Shown piece after piece: positions 10,910-22,050 of a DNA stretch of 64,000 nucleotides. The position numbers and the translations under genes were made by a program. The DNA comes from Ectobius pallidus (lineage: Eukaryota; Arthropoda; Insecta; Blattodea; Ectobiidae), in assembly GCA_964059195.1 (NCBI GenBank), contig CAXKWD010000001.1, positions 220,976,484 to 221,040,483 on the forward strand. Reading direction: 5' to 3'. Below the pieces are notes generated by a model, which saw only the letters and a list, made by a program, of their open reading frames with translations, searched no databases and was not told where the DNA came from. How positions within the stretch are numbered: the first letter of the stretch is position 1; each line of letters begins with the position of its first letter.

Positions 10910-11667
10910 TTTTTTTTTTTTTTTTCGTAGATTAATATGTATGGAAGGGTCATTCTATAGTAGAATTTTCCTTCTATGTGACTTGGTAGAAAGTACTGGA
11001 AGGAAAACATACTCCATTGTCACTTGAAATCGCACTAGGGTTCGTGAGAAATTAAAGTGGACGAAGATTACATAACTGGAAGTTATAAGAAACTGTCACT
11101 ATAAAGTTTATCTTGGTATGTGATGGTGTAGTCTAGTGATGAGTGGATTAGGATGATCTTGAAGAGACATCTCGAACTGCTGCGTTAATCGTGCTATGTG
11201 CTGATAAAAGGATTCCATCTGAAGTATTTGATGTAACTGAACATTGGATGTGTGGTAATCCAGATTGGATATAGTTAAGGCCACTTTTCGCTGTATTGCA
11301 TGAAGTTTACGTAAATGCCGGAAGTGTGCGGTGTGCCATATTGGACCCTAGTTACTTCCCAATGCTAACTGTTTTACTGCATCGCCTGTTGATTTCAATT
11401 AGACTACCCGCATAGCAAAGTTTCGTATCGTCACCTGAGTACTAGAGTGTGCCATGTCCAAGATAGGATGAGGTTTGAGAAAAACAATATACAGAGGAAC
11501 AGGGGCGGGGTTTTGGGGGGGAGCTAGGAATATTGTTATCCAAATGATCTCTAACACTTGCAGAAAACGTACTCCATTTAACATAGGCCTAATTGTCATA
11601 GTTAAAGCAGGTCATGGTAACGGTATCTACGTCCTTAATGTTGTGTACATAAATTATAGGAAGTGAA
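10910..11667. other. unassigned DNA
   Basis: A poly-T run (10905-10925), then no recognised gene or repeat. A short TAGACTACCCGCAT at about 11401 repeats half of the hairpin at 1147-1189. Confidence 0.4.
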
Positions 11668-12135
11668 TACCTGCTTACTCAACGGCTATAGACAATTGTT
11701 AAGCAAGCTAAAGGAATGTTATCTATTTCATGGAACCAGAAGGTTCATTGCCGCGCTTACCTGAGTCCGCCATTCGACCTTATTCTGTGCTAACTCCATC
11801 CAACCATCCCTCGCAAATCCTACTTCCCTTAAATCTATCCTAATATTGTCCTCCCACCTACGTCTAGGTCTTCCACGTGCTCTTTTCCCTTCGGATCTCC
11901 CAGTCAATACTTTTGATATATGTCTTTCCTCCCCATTTCATCCTCCGTGATTTAATTACCCTTACAATATCCGGTGAAGAGTTCAGGTTATGAAGCTCGT
12001 CGTTATGCAATTTTCTCCAGTCGCCATTTTTATACCTCTTGGGCCTAAATATTTTCCTAAGCCCCCTGTTTTCCAACATTCTCAAATTATGTTCTTCCCG
12101 AAGAGCAAACGACCATGTCGCAATAGAAAATTAAT
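11668..12135 (-). pseudogene. RTE-like LINE 3' end, reverse-transcriptase C-terminus
   Basis: The minus strand encodes, with frameshifts, the tail of a non-LTR retrotransposon polyprotein. It contains LRKIF.PKR, WRKLHNDELHNL, SPDIVRVIKSRRMKW and, further on, remnants of the GRPRRRWEDNI and DLREVGFVRDGW phrases. The family occurs five times here (also 21714/27257, 29336, 29611 and 40370). This copy is 5'-truncated and broken. The 3' end is near 11668 with 'actcaatgg'-type sequence. Confidence 0.8.
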
Positions 12136-12377
12136 GGATATAAATATTTGCTCACGAAATAAACCACAGAGAAATGAGTAGTCATGAAGTCTAGGAGTCT
12201 TACCCTAGCGAATGATATGGTTATTTTATTTTAAAACAGGATGTTTATTGTGCGGTTTGAATTGCTGCTTTCAAGGCTTGAAGATTGCTCCGTTATAATA
12301 AAATTCTGTACTTTAATGGATGTCATTTAGACCTGTTACGTCACATGGTAATAAGCTGGCGCTCTTAAATCGCCCTG
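12136..12377. other. unassigned DNA
   Basis: Short unassigned segment between the LINE fragment and the TIR element. Its last three bases, CTG (12375-12377), are the left target duplication of the next element. Confidence 0.4.
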
Positions 12378-13880
12378 GGCCCTGTTTCATAGAACTTTTA
12401 CACTCAAATTATTAGCAAATTAATAATATTAGTTATTATTATTAGTCTTCTGTTTCATAAGAATATTTTCTAATAATATTAGTTATGAATTCATGGCTCT
12501 AAATTATTAGTAAATATTGCTAATATTATTAATAAACTGTTTCATAGACTGTAAAACTAATAAAATTTACTGGTAATATTAGGTGTTTTTCTATAAGTGT
12601 TTTTGGGCTAATAACTTATTCTCAAACCTACGTAATTCAGATTTCGTGATGTTAAAATTGTGGAAAATGATAAACTCTGATTTCAATATCAATTAAGAAA
12701 AAGCTTACATACGCTATCAAAGGAATTTTTGTCATAACAAGTTTTTAGGATTTGAGGTTAGATTTGAGTACATAAGCCTACTGCTATCTTGAATAAGTGC
12801 CTGGCAGATTTATTCATTTCTTAGAGCTAGTTATTATGAAGATATATGTAGGCCGTGCTGCTTTGAAATAGTACTAACAAAAATAGTAAGAAAAGAAAAA
12901 AAACACAAACAACAATACAGACATAACCTCCAAATCAATCAGCTGACTAATGAACTAATAATATTAGTGAAGAGATTTTATGAGTAGTGTTCATATCTCT
13001 AAGAAACAAGATTTTGTTAACTGATAAATAATATTATGAGTTCTAATATTATTAGTAGGGACCGGATTTTTAGGTTTTTAAAAACACTGTTTTAGGTTTT
13101 CCATTAGGTGAAATAGTTTTTTTTAGGTTTTTTGTCAAAAATATCGTTTTCGGGTAGAACAATTGGTTTAATGAATTTTAATGTGCTACACAGGATTCAA
13201 TACATAATACTTGTAAAGTTTAACTTAACAAAATTGACTTAAATTTGTGTAAACTTGCTTTCGGACAATATTATAGACAATTGAAGAAAGAAAGCATAAA
13301 CAATCAAAAGAAGCAGTAATAAACTCCATTTCATTTGTTTCGGCATAATTAATACATCATCTTAAACCTCACACTGTGACCACTCAGTATGAATAAGAGG
13401 GTAGTAAATAAAGGCCAACAAGCGCTTTAAAACACGGAAATCTATACCCTTGTTCATACACGGCAACAGTGGTTGTTCATACGAATATTTTAAAAGGAAT
13501 ACGCCGGTACTCTTTCACTTTCTCTCTTGATACTGTCCATCCTAGACGATAATGGGTTGAACGAAACGATGGTGGTATGAATTTCAACCCTATAAAAATT
13601 GTCTCCCCGCAAAATATCGATTTCTCAACTGAGAAATTTAACAAAAAAGACAAAAAGTAGCCTAAATTAGATATTTTAGATTATATATCCCGTTTAGGTA
13701 TATTTAGGTTTTTATACCCCATTTAGGTATTTTTAGGTGCCACAGAATTAATGTGGGTGAATCCTATGGACATGATTCGAAAAAGAGTATGAGCGCTTTT
13801 TGTTTTGGAAGTAAGGAAAAAATAGGTAAAAACCTAAGAATCCGGTCCCTAATTATTAGCAAGTTCTATGAAACAGGGCC
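12378..13880. mobile_element. TIR element with 3-bp CTG target duplication
   Basis: The ends GGCCCTGTTTCATAGAACTT and its complement are flanked on both sides by CTG (12375-12377 and 13881-13883). The interior is dominated by 'aataatattagtt' phrases. About 700 bp of the length before 13056 is its own. The rest is a later hAT-like insertion (13056-13851). A 3-bp CWG duplication is known from PIF/Harbinger-related groups, so that superfamily is the best guess. No transposase was seen. Confidence 0.65.
13056..13851. mobile_element. hAT-like MITE nested in the preceding element
   Basis: The terminal repeats are TAGGGACCGGATT at the left and the complement at the right. It is flanked by a perfect 8-bp duplication ATTATTAG (13048-13055 and 13852-13859), which is the hAT hallmark. 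The interior is T-rich with repeated 'ttttaggttttt' phrases. An open frame crosses the right end (13753-14121) but is not supported as a gene. Confidence 0.85.
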
Positions 13881-13883
13881 CTG

Positions 13884-14322
13884 GCCGCACGCATCACAGA
13901 CAGACATATATATGTGCAGACAAAACAGTGCAGCTGTGAGAAATAAAAGAACATCTAATTGGAATGTGACACTCACCAGAGATGCAGGAGGGAGACTGCG
14001 CACGCCTGAAGCTGATTCATCTGAACTCACAAGAATAGAACATAAGTTGGCACCTCTGAAGCTTATAAGTCAGGTTCAACGACAGCATCAGGCACATATT
14101 AACAAGGGAGAGCAGCAGTAATGAGAGCCGAAGATCCTGGTTCAAATCCCAGCTATGGCATTGAATTTTTCAGTTTGATTTCACCTTGCCATAATATGAT
14201 TTATGTTTCTTAATAATTTTATAAATCTATTTACATACTTCTATATTTGTAATAATGCTGTCGTACATTACTTCACCATTACTTTTAAAAGTAATACATA
14301 CCTTGCATTCCATAAGTACATT
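13884..14322 (+). other. unassigned DNA with an open frame and a B-box-like motif
   Basis: A frame stays open from 13753 to 14121, running out of the hAT-like element into flanking sequence. It has no known domain and no clear splice donor. At about 14136, GGTTCAAATCCC resembles a Pol III B box, so a SINE fragment is possible. Confidence 0.3.
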
Positions 14323-14979
14323 CCACCTTGCATTAATTAGGGTAAGAGATTTTTCTTGTTTTCCACCTTGCATTAGATATTGTTTGGTATAGTGAGAGTA
14401 GTGTATAACCATAATCTCTATTCATTATTCATTATGATATAACTAAGTTTTCGATCTCGAAAGTCCTAGGGACAACTTTCTGTGAGCAAAAGACCACGAA
14501 ATTTACGCTCTTTTTTCAGTTTTTCGAAAAAATTCCCTAGATACCAACTCCTGGCAAATATTAGTCTATCACCATTCGAACGAGCAAAAAATTTCCTGTA
14601 AAATACACTGATCTATCTTTGATTTACATGTAGTATTACAGCTACTACAGTACTTGGAATTTTTTTTAAATATATTAAAATGCGTGTTTTTACGCATTTT
14701 ATCCCTATTTATGGCGGTTTATGATGTCTATTAGGTGTTTTAATGATGAATGACCATTAAAATGTATACCCTTTGTACGGGTATTAGAAGGTAACACAAC
14801 CTGATATCTAGGGAATTTTTCCGAAAAACTGAAAAAAAAAAGTGCGAAAATTTTGTGGTTTCTTGCTCACAGAAAGTTGTCCCTAGGGCTTTCGAGGTCG
14901 AAAACCTAGTTTTACATTATTATCACTATACCAAACAATATCAAACAGATTTTTTTTTACCCTAATTAATGCAAGGTGG
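14323..14979. mobile_element. palindromic (fold-back) element with about 250-bp arms
   Basis: CCACCTTGCATTAATTAGGG (14323) is matched by its complement ending at 14979. The arms continue inward through 'atattgtttggtatagtga', 'gttttcgatctcgaaagtc', 'gggacaactttctgtgagca' and 'ttcgaaaaaattccctag'. The left arm has a roughly 35-bp partial duplication of its start. The loop, about 14545-14805, has no coding content. Confidence 0.75.
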
Positions 14980-16310
14980 GTCATTTTTTCGCTACCTATA
15001 TACTGGACTATTCGTCAAAATAGCCACTAAACGAGGAGAAATGTCACAGAATACTACAAGGAGCTGGAACACATAATACTGGTGCAACAATACACCGATG
15101 AAATAACTTGCGCATGAGAGCTGCGCGAAATCCAGTTCTGTATATCTTGGTAATGCACATTGTGCGCGATTCCTTAATTATCTTGGTTTATACTGTATAG
15201 TAATGATAACATTTCCCCCCCCCCTAAAATAAAACATTCTTTAAGACATTTTTCCCTCCAAGAAATACATCTACCTGGTGCCACCCTAATCCTCTTCGAC
15301 CTGTCAATCCGTGAATAGAAAGGTAATTAGGCGTATTCACACTTGTCTGCATTCCAGTACAAGGTTGTGAAATACCACAGCACGTTTACTTCTCTGGAAA
15401 AGTGGTGATTGACAGCGGCAACACTGGGGAAATCCACTCGACTACAAGAATAACTGTTCTTTGTCGGTGTTGACGCAGATTTTCGGATTAGGAACAATGC
15501 TATTATACTATTTTGTAAATAGACGATGGTTTGGGACGAAGTTTTCTTAAAATGGCAAGAACAGTAGTCAATTCTACTACAAAGAAAGTGATGCTTTCTT
15601 TTGGTTTGAAGTGGCTAGACATCAAATCTGCAATTGGTTTCCCAAAATTTGAAAAATGCACCACAGGACCTTTTATCATGAAACTCGTTAAAAATCACAT
15701 TTTTCCCCTTCAAGCTCTAATAAATTTATAGCTCGGAAAAGTTTAGGGTTTATTATGCTTAATGCTTCCAGAGTCTGGTAAGAAAAATATATATACAAGA
15801 AAAAACGTACGAAAAATGTATAATTTCACATGTCGGTCCCTTTAACAAAGGAATTAGGATCCACTTGTGAAAGCTAGAAATGCTCGAGGGGGTATCCAAG
15901 CAACAGAGAGGCTCTAGCAGACAATCAATGATTTCCCTGGAGAAAGGAGACACGCTGTCACCACCACTTGAGCCCTAACTCGTAAACAAACCTTCACCAC
16001 AACAGTGGTTAACTCCCCCTCGCAAGAAAGCTTCCTGAAATCCAAACCGTAGTCATAAATGACAAGACAGTATTCGCAAGCCTGCTGCAATGATTACCGT
16101 GAAATCTGTAAACCGCACGTCTGGCAACGCACTCTCATCCCTTTGTATGTGTGTCTGTGCCCACCCTTACCCCCGGAGTGCCCAACAATGAAGTATACCC
16201 CTATAAAACCCTGCAGCGATTAAGGTAATTCCTAGGGCAAGGCATTTGATGATTTTGAATCTTTTTTATACGAAAGTTAAAAGATAGCTCGTAGTAGTAT
16301 AGGCTAGAAA
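14980..16310. other. unassigned DNA, no gene seen
   Basis: It contains a poly-C run at about 15217 and several short open frames without domains or splice context. Nothing recognisable. Confidence 0.4.
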
Positions 16311-16521
16311 GAATATATTAGAAAGAATTTATCAAATACAAATCAGTTCAGTACATATTATTTTAGAGTGTTCATATACGGCTTTGGAAGTTGCAATACA
16401 GTTAGCTCTGACAAATAACACTACCCACATGTTCCTTAACATATGCTTATCAAACTAAATTGTAGACCTTTGTTCTTCCGTAAGCCCTGCTTAATGAATC
16501 GATCTGGAGCTTAACTCGGAA
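16311..16521 (+). repeat. dispersed repeat family A, copy 3 (3' part)
   Basis: This runs from 'aaagaatatattagaaag' to 'gatctggagcttaactcgg'. It is the inverted counterpart of 17757-17968, so the two copies face each other with a SINE and a PIF-like element between them. It lacks the SINE insert seen in copies 1 and 5. Confidence 0.7.
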
Positions 16522-16751
16522 TAGTAATAAAATAATAGTAATAAAGGTAATAAAAAAGAATTGCTTTTTAGTAATAAAATAATTGATTTTAGCCATTCAT
16601 TACTTTTAAAACACTAAAAATATAAGTAATAATGGAAAATTTATTGGTCTTTTTTTAATTTTGTGCAATTTTTCACTATTTTTAGGTCAAAAATGCATTT
16701 TTTTTTCACTACTTTATGGTCATTACATGCCTTGTCCTAGCTAATTCCATG

Positions 16752-17090
16752 TCGACAGCAGTGGTGTAGAGGTAGCGTGCCCGCCTCTAGATCCGAAGGT
16801 CCCGGGAACAAACCAGGTCGCCGTCGATGGATTTTTCAGGACGTAAATGTCCTCCGGGAGATACTATAAGCTGGGGGCCGCCGTGTCGTAGATTTACGCA
16901 CGTAAAAGTATTACAAACCTAAATTAGAAAGACTGGACAAAATTACCTTCACGTAATACCTTGGTTTCCTGGGAGGGTTCGTGAGGCGATGGGCTTACCG
17001 CCAGTGCCACTGCACTCTCAAGGAAAATTAGTCTAGGTACTGGAGGTCTTATGCCCCACCACAGGGGTTACAGGACAATCTGATCAGGTG
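16752..17090 (+). mobile_element. tRNA-derived SINE, family S1
   Basis: The head has an A-box-like TGGTGTAGAGGTAGCGTGCC and a decayed B box in 'cgggaacaaacc'. The body follows with 'gtcgatggatttttcagg', 'cgtaaaagtattacaaacct' and the 3' end with 'tgccccaccacaggggttac'. It is older and more diverged than the S1 copies at 53842, 59767 and 60409. Confidence 0.75.
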
Positions 17091-17224
17091 GCAACTCCAT
17101 AGATACATAACGTGAAAATTAACTGGCTGCTTCATAGTGACGAATACGACAAATAAAAAGTTAATATAAACTTGCAATATTTACGTTATTTTCTTTACAA
17201 GCCAGAAAAACGTTAAGTAATTAA

Positions 17225-17653
17225 TGCCCGGTTTCTATAAACTTGTGAATTACCTATGGGTAAATTATCCATAGGCAAATTAGTTCCATTTCACCCACAA
17301 TGATATAATGAGCAAGGCCTTGGAGTTGTACAGTTAATTTAATTCAGAAGGCTTTGATTCTCATTGTTTAAATTATTATTGATCCTACAAAGAGGTTAAA
17401 ATTTATCCAGCCATCCATGAAAGGATAAATTAATCCGACGATTTACCCTTGGAAAGATCTAGCCCGAGTTTGTAGGAACATTTTTTCTGTCATTTTCATA
17501 TTTACCCAGAGGACATTTATCTAGAAACTCGCCACAAGTGTAAGTGATTGCTATCTTTAAATTATTTGTGTTTGTGTGGTGTTATTCTTGTGTAAATTCT
17601 GTCCATTGGATAATTTGCCCATAGGTAAATCGCGAGTTTATAGAAACCGGCCA
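17225..17653. mobile_element. PIF/Harbinger-like MITE with TAA target duplication
   Basis: The ends TGCCCGGTTTCTATAAAC and GTTTATAGAAACCGGCCA are inverted with one mismatch. TAA flanks both sides (17222-17224 and 17654-17656). Inner subterminal motifs ('acctatgggtaaatt', 'taatttgcccataggtaaat') also mirror each other. It lies at the very end of repeat A copy 4. It is non-autonomous. Confidence 0.75.
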
Positions 17654-17656
17654 TAA

Positions 17657-18190
17657 ATCACGTAAACTGATGTAACAAAAGTGCCAGAATGCTTTTGTTT
17701 AATCACTGATAATTGTAATTAAGGTATGCAGAAAATAAGTTATTTTTGTGATCGATTTCCGAGTTAAGCTCCAGATCGATTCATTAGGCAGGGCTTACGG
17801 AAGAACAAAGGTCTACAATTTAGTTTGATAAGCATATGTTGAGGAACATGTGGGTAGTGTTATTTGTCAGAGCTAACTGTATTGCAACTTCCAAAGCCGT
17901 ATATGAACACTCTAAAATAATATGCTGTCAAGAGAACTGATTTGTATTTGATAAATTCTTTCTAATATATTACCATAAAATATGCACTAAATTGGGCTTT
18001 ACTCCGGTATCGGTCGACCGATTTGGTCCAAAATCAATAGGCTTCTTCCCATGGACGTTATAAATGCGTATACCAAGTTTCATGAAAATCCGATAAAGCG
18101 TATTTGAGTTGTCAAACATACAGACTTACGGACAGACAGATATTTTCCTGTCCCCCACACTATCCCATAAAGTACCATTCTGGTACTTAA
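17657..18190 (-). repeat. dispersed repeat family A, copy 4
   Basis: A near full-length minus-strand copy, from 'atcacgtaaactgatgtaac' through 'cttaccgg'-type motifs to the TCTGTCTG-like region ('acggacagacaga') and 'gtaccattctggtactta'. It is closely related to the minus-strand copy at 32826-33570 but lacks the SINE insert. Confidence 0.7.
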
Positions 18191-19555
18191 AAATGAAAGG
18201 CTGTTAAGTTCTATAGTTCGTCTTCGTAAATAACTATTGCGATATTCACATTGAATGCTTGTTTTTTGTGGTTATTTAAAGAAGGATTGTGTGAAGCTTT
18301 AGGCGTACCCAACTTGACTTTAATTCGTACAAAGAAGAACCACAGTAACTTCTAGCCTCAAGCAATGGAGGAAATGAAAGCAGCTAACTTCTTGTTGAGA
18401 GCAGTTTCTCAATGAGTCCCACGAGGGCTACTCATTCCTTCTTTTTCTTTTTCTGCGCATTCAAAGAACGTTGCCTCGGTCTAAATAGAACTGTCGTTTA
18501 TAAAGCGATAACGTAAGCAGTATCACAGCAAATTCTTTCGTCTCTATAGTTTCAACTAATAATACCGGAACTTCTATGTTAGTAAAATATTATGACTTTA
18601 CAGTAAAACTGAGGGGGTCCGATATCGAAAATTAAATCGTGATGCTATTTGGATGACTTACAATTAGGGCAAGACATTAATTACCATAAAATAGTGAAAA
18701 AAATACATTTATGATCTAAACATAGAGAAAAAAATGACATTTTTTAAATGACCAATACATTTACCAGCATTGCATATGGCTATACTCCAACCGAACGGAC
18801 TTCTGGTATCACGATGGGAGAAATGTGTTGAGAAAGGTCTATATGCCTCGGAGTGCCTCACAATGAATTTTTAAAAAAGGGGGGAGCTTCAAGAACTCGA
18901 CTATGTAGAAAGTAGACAAAAGATGTCCTTTTATGTGTGCATTTGTTTGTAATTGTACCTATTACACTTTTTGTAAAAATAACGTTTTGCATTAGTTTTC
19001 GATCCACCCTCGTACATATTGATTCAGTGTTTTAATTAGTTTAGTCAAATAATATTTCTGTTCTTTTTTCCAAGTCGTTTCCCCATATCCATATTCTTCT
19101 CTTTAGTACTGTGTGTGTGTGTGTGTGTTTGTGTCAGTGAGAAGGGAGACAATCGCTTCGTTCTTAGGGCAGAGAAAGTCATATGAGTGTTCCATATAGG
19201 GTTTTACAGACATATATCCACTGTTTGGTCTCATTGCTCTGTAGCATGTGCATTAGTGCAGCGTCGTGCCTGACAACCATCCAAAATATAATTAAGATTC
19301 ATTACACAGTGTCTAGCGGTTCTGGCCTGGGTCCAGCAGGAAATAATAACCCTGGACAAAAGCAAGTGATGCCATATTTAAAAATAACAGGATCAACTAT
19401 CCTGCTGGATTATTCTAAGTTTGATTCCTACCTTGGCTTAGGACGGTGAGCAGATATCTAAAAACAGAAAAAAGGGGAAACTTTGAACTCAGCACTTTAA
19501 ATAAGTAACACAAACAAGGAAGATCCAAGTACATAAAAGTACAGAAACGAGCAAT
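18191..19555. other. unassigned DNA with LINE fragment and (GT)n
   Basis: Positions about 18805-18890 ('tatatgcctcggagtgcctcacaatga', 'gagcttcaagaactcga') are a short duplicate of the RTE-like LINE tail at 19556-19990. A (GT)n run lies at about 19108-19130. The frame 19183-19449 has no domain. Confidence 0.5.
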
Positions 19556-19990
19556 GTCACACAAGGCAAAGCTTAGGCACTACAACACAGTTGTAAAGCC
19601 AGAAGGTATATATGCCTCGGAATGCCTCACAGTGAATAAAAAAGAGGAGCTTCAAGAACTCGAAATAGGAGAGGAAAATCTTGAGAAAAATTATAGGGAC
19701 ACAGAGGACTGCTGATGGGACATGATGACCTCTACAAGCACATCGAGAAAATCACAGTCACCATGCGAAAACGAAGATTGAAATTCTACGGACATCTGGA
19801 GAGAATGGAAGAGAACCGACTAAGAGGATATTCAGATACATCACTGGACTAAAAACATCTACGAAGTGGGTAGAAGAGGTTAAAAAAAAGATGCAGTGGT
19901 ATACAGCAGACATGATTCCCAACATAAAAGAGTACGGAAACAGAGTTGACAGCAACCAAACATTAGCAAAGCTCGTGTTTAGGGGATAGA
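19556..19990 (+). pseudogene. RTE-like LINE 3' end (second family)
   Basis: Across three frames, the plus strand reads as a typical non-LTR retrotransposon tail. It contains AKLRHYNTVVKPE, YASECLTVN, KEELQELE, then a frameshift into HIEKITVTMRKRRLKFYGHL and ITGLKTSTKWVEEV, ending in LAKLVFRG. This is the region just after the reverse-transcriptase thumb. The many frameshifts show it is dead. It differs from the GRPRRRWEDN family elsewhere in the window. Confidence 0.75.
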
Positions 19991-20127
19991 AATGAAGTAT
20001 ATTTTAGAGAATCTGAGATACAGTATTTATAAAATGCGCAGCATAAATATTAAACACTTAAAAAACATTTAACAGTGTATAACTATTCCCAAAAATATAA
20101 ATTTATAATGTTACCAGAACATTAACA

Positions 20128-20448
20128 AATTAATCGACCAGGATGGGCTTACAAAATGAAGCGATCGCGATGCTTTTATTTCCAAGGTATGACAAAAATA
20201 AGCAAAGCCACCTGCAATTGATTTCACAATTGAAATGCATTCGAAAGCTCAAAAGATGCACGTTTTCTGCCAATTTTTCACTCGTAACTCGCGAACGAAA
20301 ACGAAAATTAAAAATCCGGCTTCGAGGTGCTTTCGCCTACCCTTCAGTCCATCTATGTTTAAAATTTTAGATCTCTGCATGCAGTAGATTTCGCTGCGCA
20401 ACGCGTACAGACAGATAGACAGACAAACACTTCCTCGTGTTATATAGA
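20128..20448 (+). repeat. retroelement family B2, 3' part
   Basis: It contains the family's 3' landmarks: 'aagcgatcgcgatgctttta', 'cgtaactcgcgaacgaaa', 'aaaatccggcttcgaggtgc' and the 'acagacagatagacagaca' tail ending 'ttatatagact'. It abuts the head of another B2 copy, giving a head-to-tail pair. Confidence 0.65.
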
Positions 20449-21244
20449 CTAGCATATGCCCGCGGCTTCGGCCGAGATAGTTATTTAAAAAATTAAGAGC
20501 ATATTAGTCAAATCATTATATTTATTAACACCTAAATCACGTGGATTACATACCACGATTAGATAGCGTCGCCTGGTAAAAGCTACCTCAGATTCGAGTT
20601 CCTTGGCCCAGAAAACCCCTGTATAATGAGTTTCGTCCAAATCGAACTATGTTGGACCATATTTAGGCCTATATTGATTACCCCTCTTCCGTGTAGGTTG
20701 AAAATTTCATATGTCTACGTGCCTTGACATTCTAAACAAATGAATAGTCTAGGATGGACTTACAAAATCAAGCGATCGAGTTCCCTGGCCCAGAAAAGCC
20801 ATGCATAGTGAGTTCCGTCTAAACCGATCAATGTCTGTCCATTTAGGCCTATAGGCTATTCATTATCCCTCTTCCGTCTATGTTGAAAATTTCAGATATC
20901 TGTGTGCCTCGACATTGTAAACAAATGAATCGACCAGCGTGGGCTTACAACATTCAAGCGATCGCGATGCTTTTATTTCCAAGGTATGACAAAAATAGCC
21001 AAAGCCAACTGTAATTGATTTGGCGTTGAAATGTATTACTGAAAACGCAAAAAATGCACGTTTTCTGCCCGTTTTTCACTCATAACTCACGAACGAAAGC
21101 TAAAATTAAAATTCCGGCTTCGAGGTGCATTTTCCGACCCTTCAGTCTACCTATGTTTAAAATTTCAGATCTCTGCGTTGAGTAGATTTCGTTGGGCATC
21201 GCGGATAGACAGAAAGACAGACACTTCCTTTTATTAATATAGAT
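20449..21244 (+). mobile_element. non-autonomous retroelement family B2, full copy
   Basis: It starts CTAGCATATGCCCGCGGCTT with a GC-rich stem. An internal duplication of the 'gagttccttggcccagaaaa' block follows. The end is the 'agacagaaagacagacac' tail and 'attaatatagat'. There are no TIRs and no open frame. The GC-rich 5' start and T/A-rich end are shared in design with family B1 (7984, 61033), suggesting the same mobilising machinery. Further B2 copies are at 24364 and 44994. Confidence 0.7.
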
Positions 21245-21605
21245 ATGGAATCTAGCTTGTTCAGTACAATGCCATGCTCTCGTACAGGTGGAATATTGTG
21301 ACAGCTTAGGTGCAGTGTTTAGACTGATACTGGTGGCTGTGGTTATTTTAAAATGCGGAAAGGAGAAAGCGAGGTGATGACGTTATTACGTCTCCGCGCC
21401 CACGTAACAGCATTCACATAGCCATGGGCAGTTATCATGCATAAATGTGGGCACAAAAATAGTCATACATAAAAATATGACGTGAAACATATTACGGGGA
21501 CCTTTCCCTACCTAAAAAGTCAACAACGTGCAGATTGCAGTCGCCAACTACCGAAGGATTATATTGTTCTGAATGTAGGTAATATAGGATTTATATTATA
21601 TCAAT

Positions 21606-22050
<445 letters not shown>

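Noticed and set aside
13753..14121. 122-codon open frame, the longest in the first 20 kb, considered as an upstream lubel exon
   Set aside because: It starts inside a hAT-like element and crosses its boundary and the CTG-flanked element's end, has no domain, and ends in a stop without a usable donor.
19183..19449. 88-codon frame with a hydrophobic start resembling a signal peptide
   Set aside because: It sits between two LINE fragments, has no homology I recognise and no promoter or splice context.
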